Shown here: positions 44,686 to 54,628 of the stretch, piece after piece
Layout of the letters: the number at the start of each line of letters is the position of its first letter
Numbering within the stretch: the first letter of the stretch is position 1
Assembly (NCBI RefSeq): GCF_010500815.1
Contig: NZ_JAAAMG010000005.1
Span: forward strand, 1-64,000
DNA length: 64,000 nt
Source: Jiella pacifica
GTDB taxonomy: Bacteria > Pseudomonadota > Alphaproteobacteria > Rhizobiales > Rhizobiaceae
Direction of reading: 5' to 3'
Made by a program: the position numbers and the translations under genes
Notes under the pieces: model-generated
What the model was told of the DNA's origin: nothing
The model's input: the letters and a program-made list of their open reading frames with translations, nothing else
Database searches by the model: none

Positions 44686-47127
44686 GTGGGCATCAAGGCC
44701 AAGATCATCGTCGCATTCTTGCCGGTCGCGATCCTCGCGATCGCGCTGGGTCTTGCCGCCGAGTTCGTGATGGTCGACGCCCCCCGCCCGGTCGCCGTGG
44801 CTCCAGCCATCTCCCCGGAACCCGTCGAGCGTCCCGCCGCGCCCGACGGACCGGCGCCGATAAGCGTCTTCGCCGACCGTGCGGCCGCAGATCTCGAACG
44901 CCTGCGTCTCGCCGCCGTCGACTATGTCGAGGACGGCGCCAAGGACAGCTACGACCGCTACCAGACGGCGGCGGGCGCGCTTGCCGAACTCGATCCCGCG
45001 GACCGGGCGCTGGTCGATGCGAGTGGCGCGCGCGGCGCGGCGTGGAAGCGGCTCGAAACCAACCTCGCCTCGTGGCGCTCGGCCATCGATACCTATTACG
45101 GCCTGCGGCAGGGCGAGACCAACGCGACGGCGGCCGTCGCCGAGGCCGGGCCGCTCGCCGTCGCGGCGATGTCCGACGTGATCAAGCTCGCCTGGCGGGC
45201 CTTCGACATCGAGGCGCTCTATCACGCGACGGCGACCTTCGAATCGCTGAACGCCAGCCTGGTCTCGGCCGAGCGCTTCCTGCGCACCAACGAGCGCGCC
45301 GCCTTCGACGTCGCCCAGTCGAAGCTGAACGAGGCGGCCGGCCGCCATGCGGCGATGACCAAGCTGATGACAGACCCGGCGCAGCTCGAACGGGCCCGCG
45401 AGTCACTCTCGCTGATGAAGGACTATGGTGAAAAGCTCGCCGCCACCAAGGACCTCGCGGCGAAGATGCGCAGCCTGCGCTCCGGCCTGCTCGTCAGCGC
45501 GCCGCGGCAGGTGGCCGAAAGTGTTTCGGCGCTTCGCTCCGCCGCCACCTCGCCCACGACGATCAGGAACGTGACGCCGGTCGTCACGGAGAGCGCCGCC
45601 ACCGCGGCGGCAGGCGTCGACACAGACGATGGCAAGGCCGAGAGCAAAGTGCATGATTCCTTGCCGGGCTCCCTCCTGCCATCGCATGGCCGAATGGCGC
45701 TCGCCGGCGGCCTCCTGATCGCGCTCGTCGCCCTTGTCAGCGGCCTCGTCGCGGCCCGCAGGACGGCCGCGCCGCTCGCCCGCCTCGCCGCTGCTCTCAA
45801 GGAGAGAGGCGATGACGAGGCGGCCGAACCGCTCGTCGAGGCCGGGGTAAAGGGCGAGATCGGCGACATTGCCCGGGCGGTGGTCGCGATCGAGGCGCGA
45901 AGCCGCGACCACGACGCGGCGGCGGCGGCCTCGGCCGACATCCTCCGGAGCGAGGAAAGCGAGAAGATCGAGCACGCGACCGCCGCGCTCGCGGCCGAAC
46001 GCGCCAGGATCGACGCCGATCTCGACCTCGTCGCCTCCGGCCTCGACCGCCTCGCCGACGGCGAACTGACGACGCGGATCGCCGAAAGCCTGCAGACCGT
46101 TCCCCATGTCGGCAAACGGTTCGACCGGCTGGCGGTCAATCTCGAGCAGACCTTCTCCTCGCTGCACATCGCCAATGCCTCGCTCTCGACCGGGCTGTCG
46201 GAAATCTTCGAGGCGACCGACGATCTCGCCCGGCGCACCGAGCAGCAGGCGGCCAATCTCGAACAGACCGTCGCGTCGCTCGGCGACGTCTCCAACGCCG
46301 TCGCCGAGACCGCCGAAGGGGCCCGACAGGCGGAGCGGGCCGCGGCGACCGCCCGGGATACCGCCGGCGAAGGCGGCTCCATCGTCGGCAAGGCGATCGG
46401 CGCGATGTCGGCGATCGACCAGTCGTCCCAGAAGATCGTCAAGATCATCGGCGTCATCGACGAGATCGCCTTCCAGACCAATCTTCTCGCGCTGAATGCC
46501 GGCGTCGAGGCGGCGCGGGCCGGCGAGGCCGGCCGCGGCTTTGCCGTCGTCGCCCAGGAAGTGCGAGGCCTCGCCCAGCGCTCGGCCGATGCGGCCAAGG
46601 AGATCAAGGGGCTGATCAACGCCTCGAACGGCCAGGTAAAGGAAGGCGTGTCGCTGGTCACCGCGTCCGGCAAGTCATTGGAAGCCATCGTCGCAAAGGT
46701 CGCCGAGGTCAGCAGCCTCGTCGCCGAGATCTCCAAGCGCGCCCAGGATCAGGCTGCGAACCTGAAGGAGGTTTCCAGCGCCGCCGACCAGATGGACAAG
46801 GCCACCCAGCAAAACGCCGCCATGGTCGAGGAGACCACCGCCGCCGCCCAGCAGTTGAAGGCCGAGAACGAGACGCTGGCGGTGCTCATCCGCAATTTCG
46901 TCGGGACGAAGGGCGGCGGATCCCGCAAGGCCGAGCGGCCCGCGCATTCGCGCCAGCCCTCGAGGCCCGCATCCTTCATCGAGGCGTCGGCGGACGGCAC
47001 GGACGACGACACCGTCCTCTGGAACGCCCCGCCACCCCGCCGCCCCGCTCCCCGCTCCGGCGGCGCCGCAGTGGTGGCGGCCCAGCCCAGGGCGACGCAG
47101 GACGTGGATGGCTGGGAGGAGTTCTGA
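44686..47127 (+). CDS. Methyl-accepting chemotaxis protein
   Basis: 813 residues with the GTG at 44686; the frame is open further upstream, so the start is inferred from the first membrane segment ([18 protein letters not shown]). A periplasmic helical ligand region (about 30-335) is followed by a second membrane segment ([20 protein letters not shown], about 337-357), a HAMP-like linker and a signalling domain. Its conserved hairpin [20 protein letters not shown] lies near 592. The last five residues, GWEEF, resemble the xWxxF tether for CheR. The ligand is unknown; a neighbourhood of betaine and amino-acid genes hints at such compounds. Confidence 0.88.
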   Translation: MGIKAKIIVAFLPVAILAIALGLAAEFVMVDAPRPVAVAPAISPEPVERPAAPDGPAPISVFADRAAADLERLRLAAVDYVEDGAKDSYDRYQTAAGALAELDPADRALVDASGARGAAWKRLETNLASWRSAIDTYYGLRQGETNATAAVAEAGPLAVAAMSDVIKLAWRAFDIEALYHATATFESLNASLVSAERFLRTNERAAFDVAQSKLNEAAGRHAAMTKLMTDPAQLERARESLSLMKDYGEKLAATKDLAAKMRSLRSGLLVSAPRQVAESVSALRSAATSPTTIRNVTPVVTESAATAAAGVDTDDGKAESKVHDSLPGSLLPSHGRMALAGGLLIALVALVSGLVAARRTAAPLARLAAALKERGDDEAAEPLVEAGVKGEIGDIARAVVAIEARSRDHDAAAAASADILRSEESEKIEHATAALAAERARIDADLDLVASGLDRLADGELTTRIAESLQTVPHVGKRFDRLAVNLEQTFSSLHIANASLSTGLSEIFEATDDLARRTEQQAANLEQTVASLGDVSNAVAETAEGARQAERAAATARDTAGEGGSIVGKAIGAMSAIDQSSQKIVKIIGVIDEIAFQTNLLALNAGVEAARAGEAGRGFAVVAQEVRGLAQRSADAAKEIKGLINASNGQVKEGVSLVTASGKSLEAIVAKVAEVSSLVAEISKRAQDQAANLKEVSSAADQMDKATQQNAAMVEETTAAAQQLKAENETLAVLIRNFVGTKGGGSRKAERPAHSRQPSRPASFIEASADGTDDDTVLWNAPPPRRPAPRSGGAAVVAAQPRATQDVDGWEEF

Positions 47128-47210
47128 GCGCGGTCGAGGTTGCGCTGGACGCTGACCGGCTGCCGTCGTTTCCACGCTCGTCCGACGATTGCCTATTCGA
47201 CGCGGCTGCC

Positions 47211-47268
47211 GATCTCCCTCCTTGTGGGGGAGATGCCCGGCAGGGCAGAGGGGGGTTCCCTTGGCGCC
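47211..47268. repeat. Rhizobial intergenic mosaic-type repeat, single half
   Basis: GATCTCCCTCCTTGTGGGGG then AGATGCCCGGCAGGGCAGAG and GGGGGTTCCC; the same building blocks as 42629-42805 in the other orientation. It lies in the 195-base convergent gap between the chemoreceptor and betC genes and may serve as a bidirectional terminator. Confidence 0.75.
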
Positions 47269-47322
47269 GCCACGGCAGAACTCCAGACCGAAGCCAATAG
47301 CAAGACCCGACTGGAATTGCCC

Positions 47323-48837
47323 TCACTCCCCCCGCGGAAACCGTGCGTTCTCCTCGACGACGTTGAGGTCCATGTGGTTGCGCATGTAGCGCTCCGAGGC
47401 CTTCTGCAGGGGCTGGTGGTCCCAGGGGTAGTAGGCGCCGTTGCGCAGCGCCTCGTAGACCACCCAGCGGCGGGCCTGGCTCTCGCGCACCTCGGCGTCG
47501 AAGCGGGCCATGTCCCATTGCGCCCGCAGCTTCTCCTCGAAGGCCATCAGCGTCCCGGCATGAGCCGGATCGCCGGCAAGGTTCGTCAGTTCCTGCGGGT
47601 CGGCCGCGAGGTCGAAAAGCTGCGGCGCGTCGATTTCGCAATGGTTGAACTTCCACCGCCCTTCGCGGATCGACACCAGCGGCGCGTAGGAGCCCTCGGC
47701 GGCATATTCCATGAAGACCGGTTCAGGGCGCTTTTCCCCGTTCACCATCGGCACCAGCGAGTGACCGTCGGTCCAGGGCATAATGCCGCCCATCTCGATG
47801 CCGGCGAGGTCGCAAAGGGTCGGGGTCAGATCGATGGTCGAGACCGGCTCCTCGACGCGCTTGGGGTCGAGGCCGGGCGCGGCGATCATCAGGGGCACGC
47901 GGGCCGAGCCCTCGTAGAAGCACATCTTGAACCACATGCCCCGCTCGCCGAGCATGTCGCCATGGTCGGAGACGAAGACGACGATGGTGTTCTCGTCCAT
48001 GCGCGTGCGCTTCAGGACGTCGAGCAGTGACCCGATCTTCTCGTCGATATAGGAGAGATTGGCAAAGTAGCCGCGCCGCGCCCGGCGGACGTCTTCCGCC
48101 GTGATCTCGGACTTCGCGGCATCGTTGGCGGCGTAGAGGCGCCTGGAGTGAGCGTCCTGCGCATCGAGCGGGATCGGCGCGACCTCCGGTTCGAGATGGG
48201 CGCTGCCCTCGTAGAGATCCCAGAATTTCTTGCGCGCGACATAAGGGTCGTGCGGATGGGTGAAGGAGACGGTCAGCGCCCATGGCCGATCGTCGTGGCC
48301 GCGCGACAGGTCGAACAGCTTCTGCTCGGCGAAGAAGGCGACCTCGTCGTCATATTCCATCTGGTTGGTGATCTCGGCGACGCCGGCGCCGGTGACCGAT
48401 CCGAGATTGTGATACCACCAGTCGATCCGCTCGCCGGGCTTGCGATAATCCGGCGTCCAGCCGAAGTCGGCCGGGTAGACGTCCGTCGTCAGCCGCTGCT
48501 CGAAGCCGTGCAGCTGGTCCGGCCCGACGAAGTGCATCTTGCCGGACAGGCAGGTGTGATAGCCGGCGCGGCGCAGATGGTGGGCATAGGTCGGGATCGC
48601 CGACTGGAACTCCGCCGCATTGTCATACACACGGGTACGCGACGGCAGCTGGCCGGACATGAAGGAGGCCCGCGCCGGGGCGCAGAGCGGGCTCGCGGTA
48701 TAGCTGTTCTGGAACCTGGTCGAGCGCGCCGCCAGGGCTTTGAGATGGGGCATGTGAAGGAAATCGGCCGGCCCGTCGGGAAACAGCGTTCCATTGGCCT
48801 GGTCGACCATGATGATGAGGAAGTTCGGGCGGCTCAT
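47323..48837 (-). CDS. betC: Choline-sulfatase
   Basis: A 504-residue type I sulfatase that hydrolyses choline-O-sulfate to choline and sulfate. Cys52 in LCAPARAS is the residue converted to formylglycine, which therefore requires a maturase encoded elsewhere. Metal-site blocks are IIMVDQ (start of the chain), SDHGDMLGE and KMHF. The C-terminal YPWDHQPLQKASERYMRNH is characteristic of BetC and not of other sulfatases. The start at 48837 follows GGAAAG by nine bases. The choline-to-betaine genes betA, betB and betI are not in the window; the downstream betaine-demethylation genes are. Confidence 0.92.
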   Translation of the reverse strand: MSRPNFLIIMVDQANGTLFPDGPADFLHMPHLKALAARSTRFQNSYTASPLCAPARASFMSGQLPSRTRVYDNAAEFQSAIPTYAHHLRRAGYHTCLSGKMHFVGPDQLHGFEQRLTTDVYPADFGWTPDYRKPGERIDWWYHNLGSVTGAGVAEITNQMEYDDEVAFFAEQKLFDLSRGHDDRPWALTVSFTHPHDPYVARKKFWDLYEGSAHLEPEVAPIPLDAQDAHSRRLYAANDAAKSEITAEDVRRARRGYFANLSYIDEKIGSLLDVLKRTRMDENTIVVFVSDHGDMLGERGMWFKMCFYEGSARVPLMIAAPGLDPKRVEEPVSTIDLTPTLCDLAGIEMGGIMPWTDGHSLVPMVNGEKRPEPVFMEYAAEGSYAPLVSIREGRWKFNHCEIDAPQLFDLAADPQELTNLAGDPAHAGTLMAFEEKLRAQWDMARFDAEVRESQARRWVVYEALRNGAYYPWDHQPLQKASERYMRNHMDLNVVEENARFPRGE

Positions 48838-49159
48838 GAGGGCGATCTTTCCGGCAAGGCGTTGGAGAGGCATCTCGTGACGGCCCCTGCGGCATAACGC
48901 GCCAGGACCGCCGCCCGCAATGGGGTGGGATTTTGCCTTCGCCGGGAGATCCCGGCTCTTGGGACGGGCACAGCCCGAGCGCCCAAGGCGCGGGAGGTCG
49001 CCGCCGATCTTGAGATCGCATCGCCGGAGCGCCCAGGGCAGCCCGATCGGGGCCTGCAGGAAGAGGCCGCATCTGCGGGAGAGATCGGCCCCATCGCCGA
49101 TTCTGATTGGATTTCAGCGATGTCAGCAGCTACAGCGCCCTCGGAAGGATGCGGGGATC
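48838..49159. other. Divergent intergenic region, betC / MATE exporter
   Basis: 322 bases. No supported gene, repeat copy or recognisable riboswitch. A few short GC-rich dyads are present, but none is followed by a T-run, and I see no convincing promoter. Confidence 0.4.
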
Positions 49160-50578
49160 ATGCTGCAGGACAATCAGATCGCGCCGGATGAGACTGCCGA
49201 CGCAGCGTCGCCGGTCGGAGCTGGTCAGAGCTGGCTCGGCCATGCCGGCGCGACGGTGTCGCTCGCCCTGCCGCTGATCGGGGTGCAGCTCGCCCAGGTG
49301 ACGATGAACGTCACCGACACGGTGATGGTCGGCTGGCTCGGCGCCACGGAACTCGCCGCAGCGGTGCTGGCGACCCAGGCCTTCTTCCTGGTCTTCATCT
49401 TCGGCGCGGGCTTCGCCCATGCCGCAATCCCGCTCGCCGCCGGCGCCGAGGGCCGGGGCGACGCGCGCGGCGTGCGCCGCTCCATCCGCATGAGCGTCTG
49501 GGTGCTGGTTCTCTACGGGGCGATCGTCATGGTTCCGCTGGCGCTGATCGAGCCGATCCTCCTCGCCCTCGATCAGGAGCCGGAGACCGCGCGGCTTGCC
49601 GGCGACTACATGGTCATCGGCCAGTGGTCGATGTTCCCGGCGCTGATCATCCTCAGCCTCAGGGCCTATCTGACGGTGGTGAACCGGGCCTATCTGATGC
49701 TGTCGGTAATCGTCGCCGGGGCGCTGGCCAATGCCGGTTTCAACTGGATCTTCATCTTCGGAAATCTCGGCGCGCCGGCGTTGGGCATCGTCGGCGCGGC
49801 GATGGCGACGCTCCTGTCGAACATACTGATGGCCGGCCTCCTCGTCGGCTACAGCGTGTTCGCGCCGGGGCTGAAGCGCTACGAACTCTATGCGCGGGCT
49901 TGGCGGCCGGACTGGCCGGCCTTCTTCGAGGTGGTTCGCCTCGGGCTGCCGATCTCGGCGACGATCATCGCCGAGGTCGGCTTGTTCGCCACCTCCTCGA
50001 TCATGATGGGCTGGCTCGGCACGGTGCCGCTTGCCGCCCACGGCATCGCGCTGCAGATCGCCTCGATCTCCTTCATGATTCCGCTGGGGCTCGCCAATGC
50101 CGCTTCGGTGCGCGTCGGCATCGCCCATGGTCGGCAGGACAGGATCGCGCTCGCCCGGGCGGGCGACACGGCCATCCTCATCGGCGGGGCGATCGCGCTC
50201 TGCGCCGCCGTGTTGTTCTGGCTGTGGCCGGAGGGGCTGGTCGGCTTCTATCTCGACGAAGGCAACGCCAATTCGGCGGAGGTGCTCGCCACCGCCGTGC
50301 CGCTGCTCTTCGTCGCCGCGGTCTTCCAGATCGCCGACGCGCTGCAGGCGGTCGGCGCCGGCGTCCTCAGAGGCATGAAGGACACCCGCGTGCCGATGGT
50401 GATGGCACTGATCAGCTACTGGCTGGTCGGCATGCCGATCGCCTATGTCTTCGCCTTCCCGCTCGGACTTGGCGGCCCCGGCATCTGGTGGGGCCTCGCC
50501 TCGGGGCTGGCTGCGGCGGCGGCGATGATGAACTGGCGCTATGTCCGGCGGGAGAAGTATGGGCTGGTGAGCGGCTGA
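49160..50578 (+). CDS. MATE-family efflux transporter
   Basis: A 472-residue inner-membrane protein with about twelve hydrophobic segments in two homologous halves; LPLIGVQLAQVTMNVTDTVMVGWLG and LGLPISATIIAEVGLFATSSIMMGWLG are the equivalent first helices of each half. It belongs to the NorM-like branch that exports cationic compounds in exchange for Na+ or H+. The ATG at 49160 leaves a short 25-residue cytoplasmic N-terminus. It is convergent with the ClpP gene; the substrate is unknown. Confidence 0.9.
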   Translation: MLQDNQIAPDETADAASPVGAGQSWLGHAGATVSLALPLIGVQLAQVTMNVTDTVMVGWLGATELAAAVLATQAFFLVFIFGAGFAHAAIPLAAGAEGRGDARGVRRSIRMSVWVLVLYGAIVMVPLALIEPILLALDQEPETARLAGDYMVIGQWSMFPALIILSLRAYLTVVNRAYLMLSVIVAGALANAGFNWIFIFGNLGAPALGIVGAAMATLLSNILMAGLLVGYSVFAPGLKRYELYARAWRPDWPAFFEVVRLGLPISATIIAEVGLFATSSIMMGWLGTVPLAAHGIALQIASISFMIPLGLANAASVRVGIAHGRQDRIALARAGDTAILIGGAIALCAAVLFWLWPEGLVGFYLDEGNANSAEVLATAVPLLFVAAVFQIADALQAVGAGVLRGMKDTRVPMVMALISYWLVGMPIAYVFAFPLGLGGPGIWWGLASGLAAAAAMMNWRYVRREKYGLVSG

Positions 50579-50597
50579 GCGGGCGGGGCGCCGGTGC

Positions 50598-51206
50598 TCA
50601 TCGCTGGCCGATGTCACGTTCGGTCAGGATCTTGTCGATCAGCCCCCACTCCAGCGCCTCTTCGGCGCTCATGAAGCGGTCGCGGTCGAGGGTCTTTTCG
50701 ACCTCCTCGATCGTTCGCCCGCAATGCTCGGCATAGAGCCGGATCATCCGGCGCTTCACCTTCAGCATCTCCTCGGCCTGGATGGCGATGTCGGAAGCCT
50801 GCCCCTGGAAGCCGCCGAGCGGCTGGTGGACGTGGAGGCTGGCATTCGGCAGGGCGGCGCGCTCGCCTGGCTGGCCAGCCATCAGCAGGAACGAGCCCAT
50901 GGAGCGGGCGGTGCCCATGCAGAGCGTATGCACCGGCGAGGAGATGTAGCGCATGGTGTCGTACATCGCGAGACCCGCGGTGACGACGCCGCCCGGCGAG
51001 TTGATGTAGAGATGGATCGGGCGCTTAGGGTTCTCCGCTTCGAGGAAGAGAAGCTGGGCGCAGACGAGACCGGACAAAGTGTCGTTCACCTCGCCGTTCA
51101 GGAAGATGATCCGCTCGCGCAAAAGCCGCGAATAGATGTCGAAGGAGCGCTCGCCCCGGCTCGATTGCTCGACCACCATGGGGACGAGTTGCATCGTGTC
51201 GCGCAT
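50598..51206 (-). CDS. clpP: ATP-dependent Clp protease proteolytic subunit, ClpP paralogue
   Basis: A 202-residue serine protease subunit. Ser102, His127 and Asp176 have the same spacing as the E. coli catalytic triad. The active-site segment reads [11 protein letters not shown] and the next LHVHQPLGG, whereas housekeeping ClpP proteins have GQAASMGAFLL and MIHQPLGG; this suggests a second ClpP and not the main one, and no clpX follows. The ATG at 51206 has GGAGGT five bases upstream. It should assemble as a tetradecamer working with ClpA/X-type unfoldases. Confidence 0.88.
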   Translation of the reverse strand: MRDTMQLVPMVVEQSSRGERSFDIYSRLLRERIIFLNGEVNDTLSGLVCAQLLFLEAENPKRPIHLYINSPGGVVTAGLAMYDTMRYISSPVHTLCMGTARSMGSFLLMAGQPGERAALPNASLHVHQPLGGFQGQASDIAIQAEEMLKVKRRMIRLYAEHCGRTIEEVEKTLDRDRFMSAEEALEWGLIDKILTERDIGQR

Positions 51207-51252
51207 CGGCGACCTCCGTTCTCTTCGGGTTTCTTGAGGGTGTCGCGCTCTA

Positions 51253-51600
51253 TCAGGCCGCGCGTATGAGGGGCGGCCGGTTGGCGTTGGCGGCTCTGAG
51301 CATCATGTTTGGCGCAGGCGTAAGGCCATGGACGATCCGCAGCCGCGTACGGCCTTCGCCAACGGCCCGGATCTGGAACGTCACCAGGCTCTCGCCAGCC
51401 GCGTCCTCGCGCATCCGGTAGCGCAGCTCCTCGCCCGGCACGCTGGCGACGGGTTCCGGATCGGCGAGATCTTCGCCCGGCAGCCATCTTTCCCGGAACG
51501 CGTCGATCGAGAGCGCCCGCCAGACCTTTTCCGGCGGCGCATCGAGATCCACCTCGAAGACGAGCTCGGCTGGCTGGTCCTGATCGTCTTCCAGGGTCAT
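51253..51600 (-). CDS. SRPBCC (AHSA1-like) domain protein
   Basis: A 115-residue protein with the START/AHSA1-like fold: [18 protein letters not shown] at the start, FRERWLP, and [11 protein letters not shown] in the last strands. The domain is shorter than the usual 140 residues and ends in a basic tail. Such proteins bind hydrophobic ligands and are often encoded beside ArsR regulators, as here (its ATG overlaps the ArsR stop by four bases). The ligand is unknown. Confidence 0.75.
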   Translation of the reverse strand: MTLEDDQDQPAELVFEVDLDAPPEKVWRALSIDAFRERWLPGEDLADPEPVASVPGEELRYRMREDAAGESLVTFQIRAVGEGRTRLRIVHGLTPAPNMMLRAANANRPPLIRAA

Positions 51601-51911
51601 TGGTCCATGTCCTTCAACAGGTCCCGGAGGGCCTCGATGCGGGCCGGCCAGTAGGCCCGGTAGCGGGAGAGCCAGCCGGCGATGCGGGCGAGACCGTCCG
51701 GGTCGACCTCGTAGTTCACATAGCGCCCCTGCCGCCGTTCGCGGACCAGACTGGCGTTGCGCAAGACGGCGAGATGCTGGGACATCGCCGGCTGGGAGAT
51801 CGCCATTCCCTCGCGCAACGCGCTGGCGTTCAGCGCGCCGGCGGCGAGCTTTTCGAAGATCGCGCGGCGGGTGGGATCGCCCAGGGCCCTGAAGATGTCG
51901 TCGTCGCTCAT
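51597..51911 (-). CDS. ArsR/SmtB-family transcriptional regulator
   Basis: A 104-residue winged-helix repressor: DIFRALGDPTRRAIFEKL, recognition helix SQPAMSQHLAVLRNASLV, wing RRQGRYVNYEV. No Cys/His metal site is visible, so it is of the SdpR-like group and not a metal sensor. ATG at 51911 is preferred to a TTG two codons earlier. No clear ribosome-binding site precedes it. It is cotranscribed with the SRPBCC gene. Confidence 0.85.
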   Translation of the reverse strand: MSDDDIFRALGDPTRRAIFEKLAAGALNASALREGMAISQPAMSQHLAVLRNASLVRERRQGRYVNYEVDPDGLARIAGWLSRYRAYWPARIEALRDLLKDMDQ

Positions 51912-51920
51912 GTGCAATAC

Positions 51921-51936
51921 ATAAGCGAAGACTTAT
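51921..51936. promoter_or_regulatory. Inverted-repeat operator of the ArsR-type regulator
   Basis: ATAAG-cgaaga-CTTAT, a perfect five-base inverted repeat with a six-base spacer, 10 bases upstream of the ArsR start. The position and AT-rich halves fit autorepression. It lies in the 59-base gap between this gene and the end of sitD. Confidence 0.55.
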
Positions 51937-51970
51937 TTGATTCGCAAGCTGTATCTACGCGGCGTGGAGT

Positions 51971-52831
51971 TCATTTTCCACCGGCGAGGGCCGGCTCGGG
52001 CGCTGCCTCGCGGGAGGCCCGCCGCGTTCGGGCCATGCGCCGGGCGAGAGCGAGGCAGAAGAGCGCCGTCAGGACGAGGACGATGGTCGGCGCGGGGGCG
52101 CTGTCGAGGAAGAAGGCGAGATAAGTCCCGAGCAGCATCGACAGGAGACAGGCGACGACCGCGACGATCAGCATCCAGCCGAAGCTGCGCGCGATCAGGA
52201 AGGCGATCGCGCCGGGGGTGACGAGGAGCGCCACGGCGAGGATGAGGCCGACGGATGTGAGCGTCGCGACGACGGTGAGGGAGAGCGCGGCAAGGAGGCC
52301 GTAGTGGAGGATGCCGGTGCTGAGGCCGGACGCCCTCGCCTGCGCCGGATCGAAGGCGTGGAGGAGAAGGTCCTTCCATTTCAGGAGGAGGGCCAGCGTA
52401 ACCGCGAGGGCGATGGCGCCGGCGGTCAGAAGGTCGTCGAGCCCGATCGCCAGCATGTTGCCGAAGAGGACGTGGTCGAGATGCTCGTTGGTGGGGAAGG
52501 ACGTGTAGAGGATGATGCCGATTCCGAACATGCCGGAGAAGACAACGCCCATCACCGTGTCCTGCTTCACCCGGCTGTTGTCGGAGAGATAGCCGGTCAG
52601 CAGCGCGCAGCCCATGCCGGCGGCGAAGGCCCCGACGATCAGCGGGATGCCGAGGATCCAGGACAGGACGACGCCGGGCAGGATGGCATGGCTGACGGCG
52701 TCGCCCATCAGCGCCCAGCCCTTGAGGACGAGGAAGCAGGACAAGAGCGCCGTCGGCACGGCGACGATCATGCAGATCAGGAAGGCATTCTGCATGAAGG
52801 CGAACTGGAAGGGCAGAAGCAACGTCTCCAT
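51971..52831 (-). CDS. sitD: Manganese/iron ABC transporter permease SitD
   Basis: A 286-residue polytopic ABC-3 permease with about eight membrane segments; FLVLKGWALMGDAVSHAILPGV is the conserved first loop and VGLILAVALLVTPGAIAFLI the family's last core. It forms the channel with SitC. It starts four bases after sitC and is the last gene of sitABCD. Confidence 0.88.
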   Translation of the reverse strand: METLLLPFQFAFMQNAFLICMIVAVPTALLSCFLVLKGWALMGDAVSHAILPGVVLSWILGIPLIVGAFAAGMGCALLTGYLSDNSRVKQDTVMGVVFSGMFGIGIILYTSFPTNEHLDHVLFGNMLAIGLDDLLTAGAIALAVTLALLLKWKDLLLHAFDPAQARASGLSTGILHYGLLAALSLTVVATLTSVGLILAVALLVTPGAIAFLIARSFGWMLIVAVVACLLSMLLGTYLAFFLDSAPAPTIVLVLTALFCLALARRMARTRRASREAAPEPALAGGK

Positions 52832-52835
52832 GGGT

Positions 52836-53744
52836 TCAGCTCCGTGCCTCGGCCGGGCCGGGCGAGACGGTCTCTTCCTCCATGTCGGGCACCTGGCCCG
52901 TGAGCGCTGCCCGTGCCTTGCGCTTCGCGGCGAGGAGCCCGTGCTTGGGCGCAAGGACGAAGGTGATGAGGAAGATCGCGGTCTGCAGCGTGACGATCAC
53001 CCCGCCGGTGGCGCCATCGAGGAAATAGCTGGCATAGGCGCCGATGAAGCTGGTGGCGGCGCCGATCGCGACGGAGAGTGCGATCAGCCGGGGAAAGCGG
53101 TCGCAGAGGAGATAGGCCGTGGCGCCCGGCGTCACCACCATGGCGATGACGAGGAAGGCGCCGACGGTCTGCATGGCCGCGACGATGGCGGCGGACAGGA
53201 TGCAGAAGAACACCGCCTTCAGGAGGTCCGGGCGGAGCCCGATCGAGCGGGCGTGTGTCTCGTCGAAGAAGGTGACCATCAGGTCCTTCCACTTCGCGAG
53301 GAGGATCGCCAGCGAGACGAAGCCGATGATCGCCAACTGCAGCGTATCTTCCGGCGTGATCGTCAGGATGTTGCCCATGACGATGGTCTGGACGCTGACC
53401 GTCATCGGATTGATCGAGACCATGAACAGCCCGAGGCCGAAGAAGGAGGTGAAGATGATGCCGATGACGACGTCGACTTTCAGCCCGGATCGCTCGGACA
53501 AAAACAGCATCGCCCCCGCCGCAAGGCCGCCGGAGATGAAGGCGCCGAGGGCGAAGGGCAGGCCCAGCATGTAGGCCCCCGCAACGCCCGGCACGACGGA
53601 GTGGGACAAGGCGTCGCCGATCAGCGACCAGCCCTTCAGCATCAGATAGGCCGACAGGAAGGCGCAGACGGCGCCGGTGAGCGCCGAGACCCACATGGCG
53701 TTGGTCATGTAGGAATAGGCGAAGGGCTCGAGCATCGCGCCCAT
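52836..53744 (-). CDS. sitC: Manganese/iron ABC transporter permease SitC
   Basis: A 302-residue ABC-3 permease, same architecture as SitD (LMLKGWSLIGDALSHSVVPGVA; VGAFLVIAMVVTPGATAYLL), with a longer acidic cytoplasmic C-terminus. ATG at 53744 has GGAGG seven bases upstream and shares bases with the sitB stop; a GTG one codon earlier is also possible. Confidence 0.88.
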   Translation of the reverse strand: MGAMLEPFAYSYMTNAMWVSALTGAVCAFLSAYLMLKGWSLIGDALSHSVVPGVAGAYMLGLPFALGAFISGGLAAGAMLFLSERSGLKVDVVIGIIFTSFFGLGLFMVSINPMTVSVQTIVMGNILTITPEDTLQLAIIGFVSLAILLAKWKDLMVTFFDETHARSIGLRPDLLKAVFFCILSAAIVAAMQTVGAFLVIAMVVTPGATAYLLCDRFPRLIALSVAIGAATSFIGAYASYFLDGATGGVIVTLQTAIFLITFVLAPKHGLLAAKRKARAALTGQVPDMEEETVSPGPAEARS

Positions 53745-54628
53745 CACTGCCCCTCCGCCGCCGGACTGCTGCGCTGGATCGTCTCGCCGTAGTGGACGAA
53801 GGGACGCTCGTCGTCGGTGATGATGCTGACTTCCCGGGGATCGTCGTCGTCGTGCAGCAGGGTGCCACCGAGGGTGAAGTGCCGCAGGACGCCGCCGAAG
53901 GCGCGTTCGAGATTGCCGCGGGTGAACACCGTCTCGGTCGGGCCGTAGGCGAGCACCGTGCCCTTGACCAGGATCGTGCGGTCGCAGAATTCCGGCACCG
54001 AGCCGAGATTGTGGGTGGAGACCAGCATCACCCGCCCCTCCGCGCGCAACTCGCGCAGCAGCTGGACGATCTGCTCCTCGGTCTTCACGTCGACGCCGGT
54101 GAAGGGTTCGTCGAGGAGGATCACCCGTCCGTCCTGGGCAAGCGCTCGCGCGAGGAAGACGCGCTTGCGCTGGCCGCCGGAGAGTTCGCCGATCTGGCGA
54201 TGGCGGAAGGCCCCCATGCCGACCCGTTCGAGCGCCTGGTCGACCGCCGCGTGATCGGCCTTCGCGGGCCGGCGCAGGAAGCCCATGTGGCCGTAGCGGC
54301 CCATCATCACCACGTCCTCGACGAGGACCGGAAAGTTCCAGTCGACCTCCTCCGACTGGGGAACGTAAGCGACGAGGTTGGCGCGCAGCGCCTCCTTCAC
54401 GGTCATGCCGAGCAGCCGGATGTCGCCGGAGCCGAGGGGAATGAACCCCATGATCGCCTTGAACAGGGTGGACTTGCCGGCGCCGTTGACGCCGACGAGG
54501 GCCGTCACCGTGCCGCGCGGAATGGCGAAGCTCGCCTCGCGCAGGGCCGTGTGGCCGTTGCGATAGGTGACGGTGAGGCGCTCCGCGACGATGCCGTCCA
54601 TCTGCTCCGGCACGTTCTCTTCGGTCAT
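53744..54628 (-). CDS. sitB: Manganese/iron ABC transporter ATP-binding protein SitB
   Basis: A 294-residue ATPase: Walker [10 protein letters not shown] (46-54), Q-loop VPQSEEVDW, signature LSGGQ and Walker [13 protein letters not shown]. The C-terminal extension (about 250-294) is Asp/His-containing ([11 protein letters not shown]), as in other Sit/Mnt ATPases. The sitA stop overlaps its start by four bases. Confidence 0.92.
   Translation of the reverse strand: MTEENVPEQMDGIVAERLTVTYRNGHTALREASFAIPRGTVTALVGVNGAGKSTLFKAIMGFIPLGSGDIRLLGMTVKEALRANLVAYVPQSEEVDWNFPVLVEDVVMMGRYGHMGFLRRPAKADHAAVDQALERVGMGAFRHRQIGELSGGQRKRVFLARALAQDGRVILLDEPFTGVDVKTEEQIVQLLRELRAEGRVMLVSTHNLGSVPEFCDRTILVKGTVLAYGPTETVFTRGNLERAFGGVLRHFTLGGTLLHDDDDPREVSIITDDERPFVHYGETIQRSSPAAEGQ

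Noticed and set aside
48925-49191. Small gene in the betC/MATE gap
   Set aside because: The open frames there show no domain, signal peptide or ribosome-binding site, and overlap the MATE start.
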